64,000 nt of DNA from Altericroceibacterium spongiae. GTDB taxonomy: Bacteria; Pseudomonadota; Alphaproteobacteria; Sphingomonadales; Sphingomonadaceae. Under the pieces are notes generated by a model. The model searched no databases, had not been told where the DNA came from, and was given only the letters and a program-made list of their open reading frames with translations. Shown here one piece after another: positions 26,189-35,385 of this stretch; within the stretch, counting starts at the first letter, position 1; each line of letters begins with the position of its first letter. The stretch is taken from positions 310,001 through 374,000 of the forward strand of contig NZ_RAPF01000001.1 in assembly GCF_003610805.1 (NCBI RefSeq). Reading direction: 5' to 3'. Position numbers and translations under genes: made by a program.

Positions 26189-26772
26189 CAAAAAGGCCCG
26201 TAAAGCCGGGTCGGGGTGATGATGGCGCGGAGCGGCCGGTCATGCGGCTCGGTCGGCAACTGGTCCACTTTCTGCACATCCCAGGCCATGCCGATGGCGA
26301 TCGTATCGGGATGGTTTTCCAGCCAGCGGTCGTAATGTCCGGCGCCCTGTCCCATCCGGTCGCCATCCTCGGTAAAGCCGACCAGCGGAACCATCAGCAC
26401 TTGCGGGGTAACCTGTTCGGCATCGGCCAGAGGCTGTTCGCCGAAGGGGCCGCTTTCGAGGTAGTCTTCAATATGCGGATTATCCCAGAGGCGAAATTCC
26501 ATCGGCGCCATCGCATCGGCGAAATAGGGCAGGGCAATGCTGTAGCCATTCTCGAAAAACCAGGAGGCATAGCGCGATGTGGGCGCTTCTCCGGGGATCG
26601 AATGATACAGCCCGATCGTCGCGCCGATCGGCAGCAGATCGACGATCGCGGCCGGCGGGCGGTTGAAGACGAGACCCTGCATGGCCGGTGGCAGCGCTGC
26701 GGCATGGTCGATACGCCGGGCACGCAATTCGCGCCGGAGCTGTTTCTTTTCCTCGATCACCTTGTCGCCCAT
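26188..26772 (-). CDS. fthC: 5-formyltetrahydrofolate cyclo-ligase
   Basis: This enzyme converts 5-formyl-THF to 5,10-methenyl-THF with ATP, returning it to the one-carbon pool. The 194-residue protein has the N-terminal basic KKQLRRELRARR, a nucleotide/substrate pocket around YHSIPGEAPTSRYASWF, and the family signature VPLVGFTEDGDRMGQGAGHYDR. The ATG at 26772 is used, since longer in-frame starts run into the 6S RNA. It lies directly downstream of 6S RNA on the same strand, the classical ssrS-ygfA arrangement. Confidence 0.93.
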   Translation of the reverse strand: MGDKVIEEKKQLRRELRARRIDHAAALPPAMQGLVFNRPPAAIVDLLPIGATIGLYHSIPGEAPTSRYASWFFENGYSIALPYFADAMAPMEFRLWDNPHIEDYLESGPFGEQPLADAEQVTPQVLMVPLVGFTEDGDRMGQGAGHYDRWLENHPDTIAIGMAWDVQKVDQLPTEPHDRPLRAIITPTRLYGPF

Positions 26773-26847
26773 CGCCGTTGCCCTCCTTTTCGGCCAGCGG
26801 CGCATAGAGCGCCGTTTTGTCGGGGTGACGGGACCACCATGGGTCGT

Positions 26848-26990
26848 TTGCCGGGAAATCCTCTGACGCCTCAACGTCAGGTGGGCGCCGTAAATGCATC
26901 AGGCCGCAGGACGAACCTACCAGCCCGGGCAGGGACAGCTCCCTTGGATTGCTTATAGCCTCAGGGATATTCTCTAACAGCTCGTACCGG
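26848..26990 (-). ncRNA. ssrS: 6S RNA
   Basis: This RNA sequesters the RNA polymerase housekeeping holoenzyme by mimicking an open promoter. Three things support it. First is position, between zapA and the cyclo-ligase on their strand. Second is a closing stem formed by tcagggatatt (26961-26971, plus strand) with aatcctctga (26857-26866). Third are blocks typical of alphaproteobacterial 6S RNAs: CCAAGGGAGCTGTCCCT on the 5' side, then GGTTCGTCCTGCGGCC and CCACCTGACG on the 3' side, flanking a large central bubble. Exact ends are estimates. Confidence 0.75.
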
Positions 26991-27012
26991 GCAGTACCCG
27001 TCGCATTCCTAT

Positions 27013-27360
27013 CTAGGCGATCGGTTCGGCTTCCTCAAGATGGCTTGCAGCGCTTTCCAGTCTTTGGGCCAGCTTTTCCAGAGCTTCGGCAATCTCCGCT
27101 TCCAGTTGGGGCGGCATATCCGCAGCGGGCGGTGCAGGCTGCGTTTCCGCCTCGGCGAGGCGTTTATGCAGTTCCTGCACCTGATCGGCGAGAATAAGCG
27201 ACGCATAGAGGAAGGCGCGCGCCTCGGACTGGCCTGAAATCGCCACCTGTGACAGCGCTTCGTCGATCAGCAGGCCGAGCTTGCGGATATGGCCTTCCTG
27301 CCCCGGTGCACAGGCGATCCGCTGCGGACGGCCACCGATTGTCAGCTCGATATTGCTCAC
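27013..27360 (-). CDS. zapA: Cell division protein ZapA
   Basis: This is a 115-residue FtsZ-ring associated protein that crosslinks FtsZ filaments. The N-terminal globular part reads MSNIELTIGGRPQRIACAPG. It is followed by HIRKLGLLIDEALSQVA, a helix containing FLYASLILADQVQELHKRL, and a C-terminal acidic coiled coil (about 78-115). The start overlaps the stop of the upstream 67-residue gene (ATGA). Confidence 0.9.
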   Translation of the reverse strand: MSNIELTIGGRPQRIACAPGQEGHIRKLGLLIDEALSQVAISGQSEARAFLYASLILADQVQELHKRLAEAETQPAPPAADMPPQLEAEIAEALEKLAQRLESAASHLEEAEPIA

Positions 27361-27560
27361 TTTTCGAGGCCTTCTATCAACCGGTCGAGATCGCCGAGCG
27401 TTGACGCGACATCCGACCGCAAGGTTTCATATTTCTCTGCCAGAACCGAATCCTGCGACGGTGCACCGGCTATCCCGGAACGATTATGCGCAGCGTTCTC
27501 CAGCCGGGCAGCGGCCTGGTCGATGCGGGCAAGAGCCTGTGTGATGCGCTGTGTGGTCAT
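27357..27560 (-). CDS. Small coiled-coil protein upstream of zapA
   Basis: This is a 67-residue, almost entirely helical protein (RITQALARIDQAAARLENAA; VLAEKYETLRSDVASTLGDL) with heptad-like spacing and no membrane segment. It is translationally coupled to zapA by a 4-base overlap. Position and coiled coil suggest a structural or division-related role, perhaps pairing with ZapA, but no family is recognised and the function is inferred only from context. Confidence 0.7.
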   Translation of the reverse strand: MTTQRITQALARIDQAAARLENAAHNRSGIAGAPSQDSVLAEKYETLRSDVASTLGDLDRLIEGLEK

Positions 27561-27772
27561 TGGTCCCTTAAATATGGAAAAGAGTCAGTTCGGGCAAAGG
27601 CTTGGCCATCAAAGCTGTTAACATATGTTGAATAGAGGGTGATATGCTGTCTGACAGCGCAATCAGTCGGGTGGGCTGCTTGACGTATCGAAGTGGGTCC
27701 GCAAGAGAGGCGACGCGCCGATTCGCCACCCAGAAAACCTCGTAACCCGGCGCCACGCAGGAGCCTACATTC

Positions 27773-29761
27773 ATGAGCCTTGATCCCGCCCGCCTCGCGC
27801 CCATGGCCAACGCCATTCGAGCGCTGGCGATGGATGCGGTGCAGGCCGCTAATTCCGGTCATCCCGGCATGCCGATGGGCATGGCCGACGTCGCCACCGT
27901 TCTCTGGTCCAAATATCTCAAATTCGATCCTGCCGCGCCGCATTGGCCGGATCGTGACCGTTTCGTGCTGTCTGCCGGTCACGGCTCGATGCTAATTTAT
28001 GCATTGCTGCATCTGTCGGGTTACGAAAAGCCGACCATGGATGACATCCGCAATTTCCGTCAGCTCGGCAGCCCTTGCGCCGGCCATCCGGAAAATTTCA
28101 TGCTCGATGCTGTCGAATGCACCACCGGCCCGCTGGGGCAGGGGCTGGCGATGGCGGTCGGCATGGCGATTGCGGAACGCCACCTCAACGCCGAATTCGG
28201 CAGCGAACTGGTCGACCACCATACCTGGGTGATTGCCGGGGACGGCTGCCTGATGGAAGGTATCAATCACGAAGCGATCGGCCTCGCCGGACATCTCAAG
28301 CTCGGCCATATGATCGTGCTGTGGGACGATAACCGGATCACGATCGATGGCAGCACCGATCTGTCCACCAGCGAAGATATCAAGACGCGTTACGAAGCGA
28401 CCGGCTGGCATGTGGTGAGCTGTGACGGGCATGACCCGGCTGATATCGAACGCGCTATCGATGAAGCGGTAGCCGATAGCCGCCCCTCGCTGGTGGCCTG
28501 CCGCACGATTATTGGCAAGGGCTCACCCAATAAGCAGGGCACCTCGGCCACGCATGGTGCAGCGCTTGGCGACGATGAAGTCGCTGCGGCACGTAAGGAA
28601 CTGGGCTGGACAGCCGCACCTTTCGAAATTCCCGAGGATATTCTCGCTGACTGGCGCGCCACGGGTGAAAAGGGCCGTCTGGCACATGCCGCCTGGCAGG
28701 AACGTCTCGCCGGCGATGCTCGTGGCGCCGATTTCACCGCACGCATGACCGGCGATCTGCCCGCGCTCGCCAACTGGGCGGATTACAAGAACGGCCTTGC
28801 CAGTGAACAGCCCAAGGTAGCCAGCCGCAAGGCCAGCGAAAATGCCTTGCAGGTTCTGACTGCTGATGTTCCCGCGATGGTGGGCGGCTCGGCCGACCTG
28901 ACCGGTTCGAACAACACCAAGGCCAAGGCGACCACGCCACTGAGCGCGGAGGATTATTCCGGTCGCTACATCTATTACGGCATTCGCGAATTCGGCATGT
29001 CGGCTGCGATGAACGGCATGGCGCTGCATGGCGGTGTGATCCCCTATGGCGGGACCTTCATGGTCTTTTCCGATTATTGCCGCCCGGCCATTCGTCTGTC
29101 CGCCTTGCAGGAAATCCGTGTCGTTTATGTGATGACGCATGATTCCATCGGGCTGGGTGAAGATGGTCCGACCCATCAGCCGGTCGAGCATCTTCAGTCT
29201 TTGCGCGCGATGCCCAACCTGCTGGTTTTTCGTCCGGCCGATGCGCTGGAAACGGCAGAAGCGTGGGAAATCGCGCTGCGCGAAACGAGCCGCCCCTCGC
29301 TTTTGGCTCTTTCCCGTCAGGGGCTGCCCGCCATTCGCGACGATGCAAGCGAAAATCTTTCTGCCAAGGGCGCCTATCGCGTCAAATCCGCATCCGCCGG
29401 TCGCAAGGTCATCCTGCTGGCCACCGGGTCGGAAGTGTCGCTCGCTCTCGAAGTGGCGGCGGTACTGGAAGAACAGGGCATTGGCAGCGATGTGGTTTCC
29501 ATGCCATGTACTGAATTGTTCGATGAACAGGATGCAGATTACCGCGCTGATATTCTGGGCGATAATTCGTCCGACGCGATTTTGCGTGTATCCATCGAAG
29601 CGGGCACGACATTTGGCTGGGAACGCTACACCATGACTCATGGCCTTAATATCGGGCTCGATCGTTTCGGAGCCTCGGCGCCGGCAGGCGACCTGTTCAA
29701 GCGCTTTGGTTTCACCGTGGACGCGATCGTTCCGCAAATTCTCGAAAAATTAGGACGTTAA
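27773..29761 (+). CDS. tkt: Transketolase
   Basis: This is a 662-residue thiamine-diphosphate enzyme that moves two-carbon units between pentose- and hexose-phosphates. The N-terminal signature is NAIRALAMDAVQAANSGHPG. The TPP motif GDGCLMEGINHEA is followed by WDDNRITIDG. The pyrimidine domain has FGMSAAMNGMALHGG and HDSIGLGEDGPTHQPVEHL, and the C-terminal domain is complete. AGGAG before the ATG gives a strong ribosome site. It opens the tkt-gap-MOSC-pgk-fba cluster and diverges from the zapA transcript across about 210 bases. Confidence 0.97.
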   Translation: MSLDPARLAPMANAIRALAMDAVQAANSGHPGMPMGMADVATVLWSKYLKFDPAAPHWPDRDRFVLSAGHGSMLIYALLHLSGYEKPTMDDIRNFRQLGSPCAGHPENFMLDAVECTTGPLGQGLAMAVGMAIAERHLNAEFGSELVDHHTWVIAGDGCLMEGINHEAIGLAGHLKLGHMIVLWDDNRITIDGSTDLSTSEDIKTRYEATGWHVVSCDGHDPADIERAIDEAVADSRPSLVACRTIIGKGSPNKQGTSATHGAALGDDEVAAARKELGWTAAPFEIPEDILADWRATGEKGRLAHAAWQERLAGDARGADFTARMTGDLPALANWADYKNGLASEQPKVASRKASENALQVLTADVPAMVGGSADLTGSNNTKAKATTPLSAEDYSGRYIYYGIREFGMSAAMNGMALHGGVIPYGGTFMVFSDYCRPAIRLSALQEIRVVYVMTHDSIGLGEDGPTHQPVEHLQSLRAMPNLLVFRPADALETAEAWEIALRETSRPSLLALSRQGLPAIRDDASENLSAKGAYRVKSASAGRKVILLATGSEVSLALEVAAVLEEQGIGSDVVSMPCTELFDEQDADYRADILGDNSSDAILRVSIEAGTTFGWERYTMTHGLNIGLDRFGASAPAGDLFKRFGFTVDAIVPQILEKLGR

Positions 29762-29776
29762 GAGGAGTTTGTTACA

Positions 29777-30784
29777 ATGACGACGAAGGTTTCGATCAAC
29801 GGTTTCGGTCGTATTGGGCGTCTTGTGGCGCGTGCTATCCTCGAACGTGACGATCACGATCTGGAACTGGTGGCGATTAATGACCTCGCCGATGCGAAAG
29901 AAAATGCACTCCTTTTCCAGTATGACTCCACTCATGGCCGCTTCCCTGGCGAAGTGACTGCCGATGCCAGCTCTATTACCGTAAACGGCAAGACCATTGC
30001 TGTGACCTCGGAGCGTAATCCGGGCGATCTGCCGCATAAGGAAATGGGTATCGACATCGTGCTCGAATGCACGGGTTTCTTCCAGTCCAAGGAAGCCTGC
30101 CAGCCGCATCTCGATGCCGGTGCAAAGCGCGTACTGATTTCCGCGCCGGGCAAGGGGGCTGATCGCACAGTCGTGTTCGGCGTGAACCACAAGGATCTGA
30201 CAGCGGAAGACATCGTCGTTTCCAATGCCAGCTGCACCACCAACTGCCTTGCGCCTGTGGCCAAGGTTCTCAACGACACATTCGGTATCGAACGTGGTAT
30301 GATGACCACGATCCATAGCTATACCAATGACCAGCGCATGCTCGACCAGATGCATAAGGATATGCGCCGGGCCCGCGGCGGTGCGCAAAATATCATTCCG
30401 ACCACCACCGGCGCTGCCCGTGCGGTTGGTCTGGTTCTGCCCGAACTCAACGGCAAGCTGGACGGCAGCTCGGTTCGCGTGCCGACACCGAATGTCAGCC
30501 TTGTGGATCTCACTTTCGTTCCTGCGAAGGAAACCTCTGTCGAGGCTATCAATGCTGCGCTCAAGGCGGCTGCCGACGGGCCTATGAAGGGTGTGCTCGA
30601 TTATACCGATCAGCCGCTGGTTAGCTCGGATTTCAACCATTATCCGGCCAGTTCGACGGTAGACAGCCTTGAGACCGCCGTAATGGAAGGAAAGCTTGGC
30701 CGGGTTGTTTCCTGGTACGACAATGAATGGGGCTTCTCCAACCGGATGATCGACACAGCCGGAGTGATGGCTGGCCTGCTTTAA
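29777..30784 (+). CDS. gap: Glyceraldehyde-3-phosphate dehydrogenase, type I
   Basis: This is a 335-residue NAD-dependent glycolytic enzyme. The Rossmann start is INGFGRIGR. The active-site Cys lies in [12 protein letters not shown] near residue 154, and the catalytic His is in TIHSYTNDQ. Substrate-site residues appear in [11 protein letters not shown], and [13 protein letters not shown] closes the NAD site. It lies 15 bases after tkt with AGAGGAG as ribosome site, and is clearly in the same transcript. Confidence 0.97.
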   Translation: MTTKVSINGFGRIGRLVARAILERDDHDLELVAINDLADAKENALLFQYDSTHGRFPGEVTADASSITVNGKTIAVTSERNPGDLPHKEMGIDIVLECTGFFQSKEACQPHLDAGAKRVLISAPGKGADRTVVFGVNHKDLTAEDIVVSNASCTTNCLAPVAKVLNDTFGIERGMMTTIHSYTNDQRMLDQMHKDMRRARGGAQNIIPTTTGAARAVGLVLPELNGKLDGSSVRVPTPNVSLVDLTFVPAKETSVEAINAALKAAADGPMKGVLDYTDQPLVSSDFNHYPASSTVDSLETAVMEGKLGRVVSWYDNEWGFSNRMIDTAGVMAGLL

Positions 30785-30801
30785 GGCGCGGGAGGCAGCC
30801 G

Positions 30802-31257
30802 ATGCACGGCAGCCTTCAGGGAATTGCGCGGCATTCTGAGCCGCGCGGCGAAATCGAGGTGCTTTCGAGCGCCTCGATCTCTCCCGAAACCGGAATTTCA
30901 GGGGATTTTCGCGGTGGCCTCAAACCGGGGCGCAATCGCCGCCAGGTCTCTCTTATCAGAGCGGAAGACTGGCGCAGCGCCACCGGAGAGCTGGGTGTTT
31001 CTCTTCCCTGGTGGAAGCGCCGCGCCAATCTTCTCGTTGAAAATCTCGACATACCGAGAATGGAGGGTGTGCTGATCCGGATCGGCCCTTCCTGTCTTCT
31101 CGAAGTGACCATGGAATGTGACCCATGCGCGCGCATGGATGAAATCGCCGCCGGCCTGCAGGCTGCGCTGGCGCCCGGCTGGCGTGGCGGTTTCCTCACC
31201 CGCGTGCTTGAAGGCGGGCCTGTCGCGCTGGGCGATGCAATAAGGATCGAAGCATGA
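30802..31257 (+). CDS. MOSC-domain protein within the glycolytic operon
   Basis: This 151-residue protein corresponds to a single MOSC domain (molybdenum cofactor sulfurase C-terminal type): [36 protein letters not shown] and the conserved cysteine segment [12 protein letters not shown], then [14 protein letters not shown]. Such domains bind sulfur or the molybdenum cofactor. No partner domain is present, so a simple sulfur-carrier or detoxifying role is only a guess. GGGAGG at 30790-30795 fits the ATG at 30802. It overlaps pgk (ATGA) and follows gap by 17 bases. An unrelated small protein inside gap-pgk is unusual. Confidence 0.85.
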   Translation: MHGSLQGIARHSEPRGEIEVLSSASISPETGISGDFRGGLKPGRNRRQVSLIRAEDWRSATGELGVSLPWWKRRANLLVENLDIPRMEGVLIRIGPSCLLEVTMECDPCARMDEIAAGLQAALAPGWRGGFLTRVLEGGPVALGDAIRIEA

Positions 31258-32453
31258 GTGAATTTCGCAAGCTGGACGATATCGCAGACGTCAAAGGCAA
31301 GGTTGTGCTGTTGCGCGTCGATCTCAACCTGCCGATGCGGGATGGGGCGGTGACCGATCTGACCCGGGCGCAGGCAGTTGCACCGACTATTCTGGAGCTG
31401 GCCGATGACGGCGCCAAAGTGCTGCTGCTTGCCCATTTTGGGCGCCCTAAAGGGGAACGCAATCCCGATATGTCGCTGAGTCTCGTTCAGGGTGCGGTGC
31501 AGGATGTGCTGGGCCGGGAAGTGATGTTCGTGTCCGAAGTCTATGGCGATGTGGTGCGCGATGCCATTGCCAAACTGCCTGATGGCGGCATAGCCCTGCT
31601 CGAAAACACCCGGTTCTGGAAGGGTGAAGAAGCCAATGATCCGCAATTCGCCAAGGCGATGGCGGAAAATGCCGATCTTTACGTGAATGACGCTTTCTCG
31701 GCTGCTCATCGGGCTCATGCGAGCACGGAAGGGCTGGCCCATCTGCTTCCGGCCTATGCCGGGCGCGCAATGCAGAAAGAGCTCGAAGCGCTCGAAAAAG
31801 CTCTGGGTAATCCTGAAAAGCCGGTGGCCGCTGTGGTCGGCGGCGCGAAAGTTTCGACCAAGCTTGCCGTGCTCGAACATCTTGTCAGCCGGGTCGATCA
31901 CCTTATTATCGGTGGCGGCATGGCCAATACGTTCCTTGCGGCGCGCGGTGTCGATGTCGGTAAATCGCTCTGCGAACATGAACTGACCGGCACGGTTGAA
32001 AAGATTATGGACGCTGCCGACGAAGCCGGTTGCACCGTTCATCTGCCTTACGATGTCGTGGTGGCGAAGGAATTTGCCGAAAACCCGGCCAGCCTGCGCA
32101 TCTGCAATGTTCATGAAGTGGCCGATGATGAAATGATTCTCGATATCGGCCCGCAGGCCGTGGAGGCACTGGGCGATGTACTCAAGACCTGTCGCACACT
32201 GGTCTGGAACGGTCCGCTGGGCGCTTTCGAAACTGCACCTTTCGATGAAGCGACGGTGACGCTGGCCAAAACGGCAGCGGCGCTGACCAAGGAAGGATCG
32301 CTGATCTCGGTAGCCGGGGGTGGCGATACGGTGTCCGCACTCAATCATGCTGGCGCAGCAGGTAATTTTTCCTATATTTCAACGGCAGGGGGGGCTTTCC
32401 TCGAATGGATGGAAGGCAAGGACCTGCCGGGCGTCGTCGCATTGAAAAAATAA
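31254..32453 (+). CDS. pgk: Phosphoglycerate kinase
   Basis: This 399-residue enzyme interconverts 1,3-bisphosphoglycerate and 3-phosphoglycerate with ATP. The family motifs are [13 protein letters not shown] (with Leu in place of the common Val of RVDLNVP), [56 protein letters not shown] and the C-terminal nucleotide loop [10 protein letters not shown]. Start and stop agree with family length. It overlaps the MOSC gene by four bases and is followed by the class I aldolase. Confidence 0.97.
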   Translation: MSEFRKLDDIADVKGKVVLLRVDLNLPMRDGAVTDLTRAQAVAPTILELADDGAKVLLLAHFGRPKGERNPDMSLSLVQGAVQDVLGREVMFVSEVYGDVVRDAIAKLPDGGIALLENTRFWKGEEANDPQFAKAMAENADLYVNDAFSAAHRAHASTEGLAHLLPAYAGRAMQKELEALEKALGNPEKPVAAVVGGAKVSTKLAVLEHLVSRVDHLIIGGGMANTFLAARGVDVGKSLCEHELTGTVEKIMDAADEAGCTVHLPYDVVVAKEFAENPASLRICNVHEVADDEMILDIGPQAVEALGDVLKTCRTLVWNGPLGAFETAPFDEATVTLAKTAAALTKEGSLISVAGGGDTVSALNHAGAAGNFSYISTAGGAFLEWMEGKDLPGVVALKK

Positions 32454-32495
32454 AAACAGATAGCTCCAACCGCCAAATCAAGGGTGACTGATCCG

Positions 32496-33395
32496 ATGAA
32501 TGACCAGGACATGACCATAAAGATTGCCGAGGGTGACGGTTTTATTGCCGCGCTGGACCAGAGCGGTGGCTCGACGCCCAAGGCATTGCGGGCCTACGGC
32601 GTGGCCGATGATGAATGGAATGGCGAAGAGGAAATGTTCGCCAAAATCCATGAAATGCGCAGTCGTATCATCACCGCGCCCAGCTTTAATGGCGACCGTG
32701 TGATCGGTGCTATCCTGTTCGAAAGAACAATGGATGGCATGGCCGACGGCAAACCCGTTCCGACTCTGTTGAAGGAACGCGGTGTCGTGCCTTTCCTCAA
32801 GGTCGATAAAGGGCTGGAAGACGAGGCCGATGGCGTTCAGATGATGAAGCCGATCCCCGGCCTCGATGCGCTTGTTGCCCGGGCGAAGGATCTGGGTGTG
32901 TTCGGCACCAAGATGCGCTCGGTTATCAATTCGGCATCGCCCAAGGGCATCGCCGCTATTGTCGAGCAGCAATTCGAAGTCGGTAAACAGATTCTTGCCG
33001 GTGGCCTGATGCCGATCCTCGAACCTGAATATTCGATAAAGGCGGAAGACCGTGCCGAGGGTGAAGTCATTCTGCGCGATGAAATTCTCAAGCAGCTCGA
33101 AGGGCTTCCCGATGGCCAGCAAGTGATGCTGAAGCTGTCGATTCCAGCCGTTCCCAACAATTACAAGGCGCTGGTCGATCACCCCAAAGTGTTGCGCGTT
33201 GTGGCCTTGTCGGGCGGTTACACCCGCGATGAGGCATGTGACGAACTGGCGAAGAATGACGGTATGATCGCCAGCTTCTCGCGCGCATTACTTGAAGAAT
33301 TGCGTGCGCAGATGAGCGACGATGAATTCGATGCCGCTCTGGCCGAAGCCATTGCCGCTATCTACACAGCTTCAACGCAAAAGGTTACTGCCTGA
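32496..33395 (+). CDS. fbaB: Class I fructose-bisphosphate aldolase
   Basis: This is a 299-residue Schiff-base aldolase, metal-independent, that cleaves fructose-1,6-bisphosphate. The class I signatures are ALDQSGGSTPKALRAYG near the N-terminus, ILFERTMDG, VPFLKVDKGLE, GTKMRSVINSAS, EPEYSI and VMLKLSIP, whose Lys is a candidate for the imine. ALSGGYTRDEA forms the phosphate site. ATG 32496 is used, with AAGGG about 12 bases upstream; GTG 32484 is possible. It ends the glycolytic operon before a strong terminator. The symbol is used in the sense of class I aldolase; this is not the DhnA-type. Confidence 0.92.
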   Translation: MNDQDMTIKIAEGDGFIAALDQSGGSTPKALRAYGVADDEWNGEEEMFAKIHEMRSRIITAPSFNGDRVIGAILFERTMDGMADGKPVPTLLKERGVVPFLKVDKGLEDEADGVQMMKPIPGLDALVARAKDLGVFGTKMRSVINSASPKGIAAIVEQQFEVGKQILAGGLMPILEPEYSIKAEDRAEGEVILRDEILKQLEGLPDGQQVMLKLSIPAVPNNYKALVDHPKVLRVVALSGGYTRDEACDELAKNDGMIASFSRALLEELRAQMSDDEFDAALAEAIAAIYTASTQKVTA

Positions 33396-33434
33396 CGCCT
33401 GACAGTAGCCGTCTTTAACGCCGATAGCGTGACA

Positions 33435-33464
33435 AGCCCTCTCCGGAAACGGGGAGGGCTTTTT
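33435..33464 (+). terminator. Intrinsic terminator of the tkt-fba operon
   Basis: AGCCCTCTCC-GGAAAC-GGGGAGGGCT is a 10-bp stem with one mismatch, followed by TTTT. It lies 39 bases after the aldolase stop. It may also act on the opposite lipoprotein gene, whose stop is 10 bases away. Confidence 0.85.
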
Positions 33465-33473
33465 GCTACCCGT

Positions 33474-33911
33474 TCAGATGCCGCCGGCGAAAGTGAAGCC
33501 GAAGCGATAATCCTGGGGTGCGGGAGGCTGACTGGACACCCTGACGGGCGTGACGCTGACCAGTTCAAGCGTTCCATCGGCGACCTGTCGGCGATGAGCG
33601 CCATTCCGTTCCGGCCATGCGAATTCACGAAACTCGCTGCCCGATCCGAGATCGATCCGTACTTTTAGCCTTACCTGCCCCGCCTGAATGCACTGAACAT
33701 CCTTCGGGCAGCGGCTGTCTTCCAGCACTTCGAGCGGTGTCACCTGCGGGCCGTCGACATAGACCGTTTCGCCGATCCGGGCATAGGCCGTGCCGGGATG
33801 GTCCGAGGGGCCGGCAGGAGCGGAAGCGGGACCGGTTGCAGTGCAGGCGGTGAGCATCAGGACAGTGGCCGCAGCACTCGGGAAAAGGGGTAATCTGGTC
33901 ATCCGGCGCAT
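33474..33911 (-). CDS. Putative lipoprotein with CPxxVxC motif
   Basis: This is a 145-residue protein with a lipoprotein signal (TVLMLTAC, Cys near residue 23), a Pro/Ala/Gly linker and a small beta domain. DSRCPKDVQCIQAGQVRL is a pattern shared by many small secreted proteins of unknown function with a Cys pair, and a C-terminal part reads PQDYRFGFTF. It is likely periplasmic and membrane-anchored. Two ATGs (33911 and 33902) are both possible starts. It is convergent with the aldolase gene and divergent from thiE. Confidence 0.7.
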   Translation of the reverse strand: MRRMTRLPLFPSAAATVLMLTACTATGPASAPAGPSDHPGTAYARIGETVYVDGPQVTPLEVLEDSRCPKDVQCIQAGQVRLKVRIDLGSGSEFREFAWPERNGAHRRQVADGTLELVSVTPVRVSSQPPAPQDYRFGFTFAGGI

Positions 33912-33976
33912 TTAGGCGAGGATCTGCGACAATGCCATCTTGGCGCGGCGCTCCCTTCGGGATAAAGACGCGCGCC

Positions 33977-34585
33977 ATGTCCGATTGCCAACTCTATCTG
34001 ATTTCGCCCCTCGATGTGACCGGTGACTTTCCGCAGCGGCTTGAAAGAGCACTCGATGCCGGGCCGGTCGCGGCCTTTCAGTTTCGCGTGAAGGATGTCG
34101 ACCAGCATGAAGCGGCCCGGCTTGCAGAGCCGCTTCAGACGATTTGTGCTGCGAGAGACGTGGCTTTCATCGTCAACGATTCGATTGCGCTGGCGAAACG
34201 CCTGGGCGCAGACGGTGTCCATCTGGGGCAGGGCGATGGCGAAGTGGCCGAAGCGCGCGACATGCTGGGGCGCGATGCGCAGATCGGCGTTACTTGCCAT
34301 GCGAGTCGCCATCTGGCGATGGAGGCAGGAGAGCAAGGTGCAGATTATGTCGCCTTCGGTTCCTTCTTTCCGAGCGAAACCAAAGCCAGCGAGCACCGCC
34401 CCGAGCCTGAATTGCTGAACTGGTGGCAGGGGCTGTTCGAAATCCCCTGCGTGGCGATCGGCGGTATTACACCGGAAAACTGCACTCCGCTGGTGGAAGC
34501 TGGCGCGGATTTCCTCGCCGTCAGCAGCGCTGTGTGGAAAGGTGACGAAGCCGAAGCTGTACGCAGTTTCGCCAGGGTGCTGTAA
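33977..34585 (+). CDS. thiE: Thiamine-phosphate synthase
   Basis: This is a 202-residue TIM-barrel enzyme joining the HMP pyrophosphate and thiazole phosphate moieties. The motifs are FQFRVKDVDQHEA for the diphosphate-binding beginning, FIVNDSIALAKRLGADGVHL followed by GQGD, YVAFGSFFPSETK and AIGGITPENC. ATG 33977 gives the family N-terminus; the upstream in-frame ATG at 33932 adds 15 residues without homology. No TPP riboswitch is seen in the short upstream region, and no other thiamine gene is adjacent. Confidence 0.92.
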   Translation: MSDCQLYLISPLDVTGDFPQRLERALDAGPVAAFQFRVKDVDQHEAARLAEPLQTICAARDVAFIVNDSIALAKRLGADGVHLGQGDGEVAEARDMLGRDAQIGVTCHASRHLAMEAGEQGADYVAFGSFFPSETKASEHRPEPELLNWWQGLFEIPCVAIGGITPENCTPLVEAGADFLAVSSAVWKGDEAEAVRSFARVL

Positions 34586-34652
34586 GCGCGCTTTGCGCAT
34601 GGTGGATATAAGGGGGCTGGCTCATGAGGCAGCGTGTCTATAGTCTGCCGAT

Positions 34653-35366
34653 ATGGCACTGCATTTTTCCGATCGGCTTCTGACCATCGTCGTGACCGCC
34701 ACGCTGACCTCGGCAGTATGGATCGTGGTTGGCAGTTTCTCGCTGGTCGGGCAAGACGAGGCGGATGACCGGGCTTCCGCCGCTGCGCGGAGATCGGGGG
34801 ACGAAAGTCCGGGAGTGGAATCGCTGGCTGGTTCGGCGGGGCCCTTATCTTCGGCATCCGGCGGGCAGAGCGATACGGTTTCCCATGCCGACGAGATCAC
34901 AGAGCCGGTTAGCGGCGAAATGCGCAACCTGATGATTCCGGTGCTCAATGTCCGTCCGGCCGATCTGGTCGATAATTTTTCGGATGAAAACACGCCTGAC
35001 AAGAGATTGCACGAAGCGATCGATATTATGGCGAGTGAAGGCACATCAGTCGTATCCACCGCGCCCGGCCGGATCGAACGGCTGTTCCATTCGCAGGCAG
35101 CAGGTAATTCGATCTATGTCCGTTCGGAGGATCGGAAAACGATCTATTATTATGCCCATTTAGCCGAATTTGCGCCCGGCCTGCAGGAAGGGCAGAGGAT
35201 CAGGCGGGGGCAGCGTCTCGGGACGGTCGGATCGAGCGGTAATGCCGATCCCGATGCACCGCATCTTCACTTCGCTATTTTCCGGACTTCTCCAGATGCC
35301 ATGTGGTGGGAGCCGGGGACGGCACTTAATCCCTATTCGCTGCTGACCGACCGCAGCACAGGTTAA
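34653..35366 (+). CDS. M23 family metallopeptidase
   Basis: This is a 237-residue membrane-anchored LytM-type protein. A single transmembrane helix spans about 9-31 (LTIVVTATLTSAVWIVVGSF). A low-complexity Ser/Gly/Glu linker (about 35-85) leads to the peptidase fold (about 95-230) with zinc ligands in LHEAIDI (HxxxD) and HLHFAIF, plus GNSIYVRSEDRKTIYYYAHL and GQRLGTVGSSGNAD. All zinc residues are present, so it is probably an active endopeptidase of peptidoglycan cross-bridges rather than an EnvC-type activator. It stands alone between thiE and a convergent small gene. Confidence 0.87.
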   Translation: MALHFSDRLLTIVVTATLTSAVWIVVGSFSLVGQDEADDRASAAARRSGDESPGVESLAGSAGPLSSASGGQSDTVSHADEITEPVSGEMRNLMIPVLNVRPADLVDNFSDENTPDKRLHEAIDIMASEGTSVVSTAPGRIERLFHSQAAGNSIYVRSEDRKTIYYYAHLAEFAPGLQEGQRIRRGQRLGTVGSSGNADPDAPHLHFAIFRTSPDAMWWEPGTALNPYSLLTDRSTG

Positions 35367-35385
35367 TCCTTGCTTCGTTCTCCCC

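Noticed and set aside
28523-29737. 404-codon minus-strand frame opposite tkt
   Set aside because: It is antisense to transketolase, with no domain and no ribosome site.
30816-32348. 510-codon open frame on the minus strand across the MOSC and pgk genes
   Set aside because: It lies antisense to two certain genes, has no recognisable motif, and reflects codon bias of the sense strand.
33912-33976. TPP riboswitch before thiE
   Set aside because: Only about 65 bases separate the divergent genes, and no CUGAGA or related thi-box string is present.
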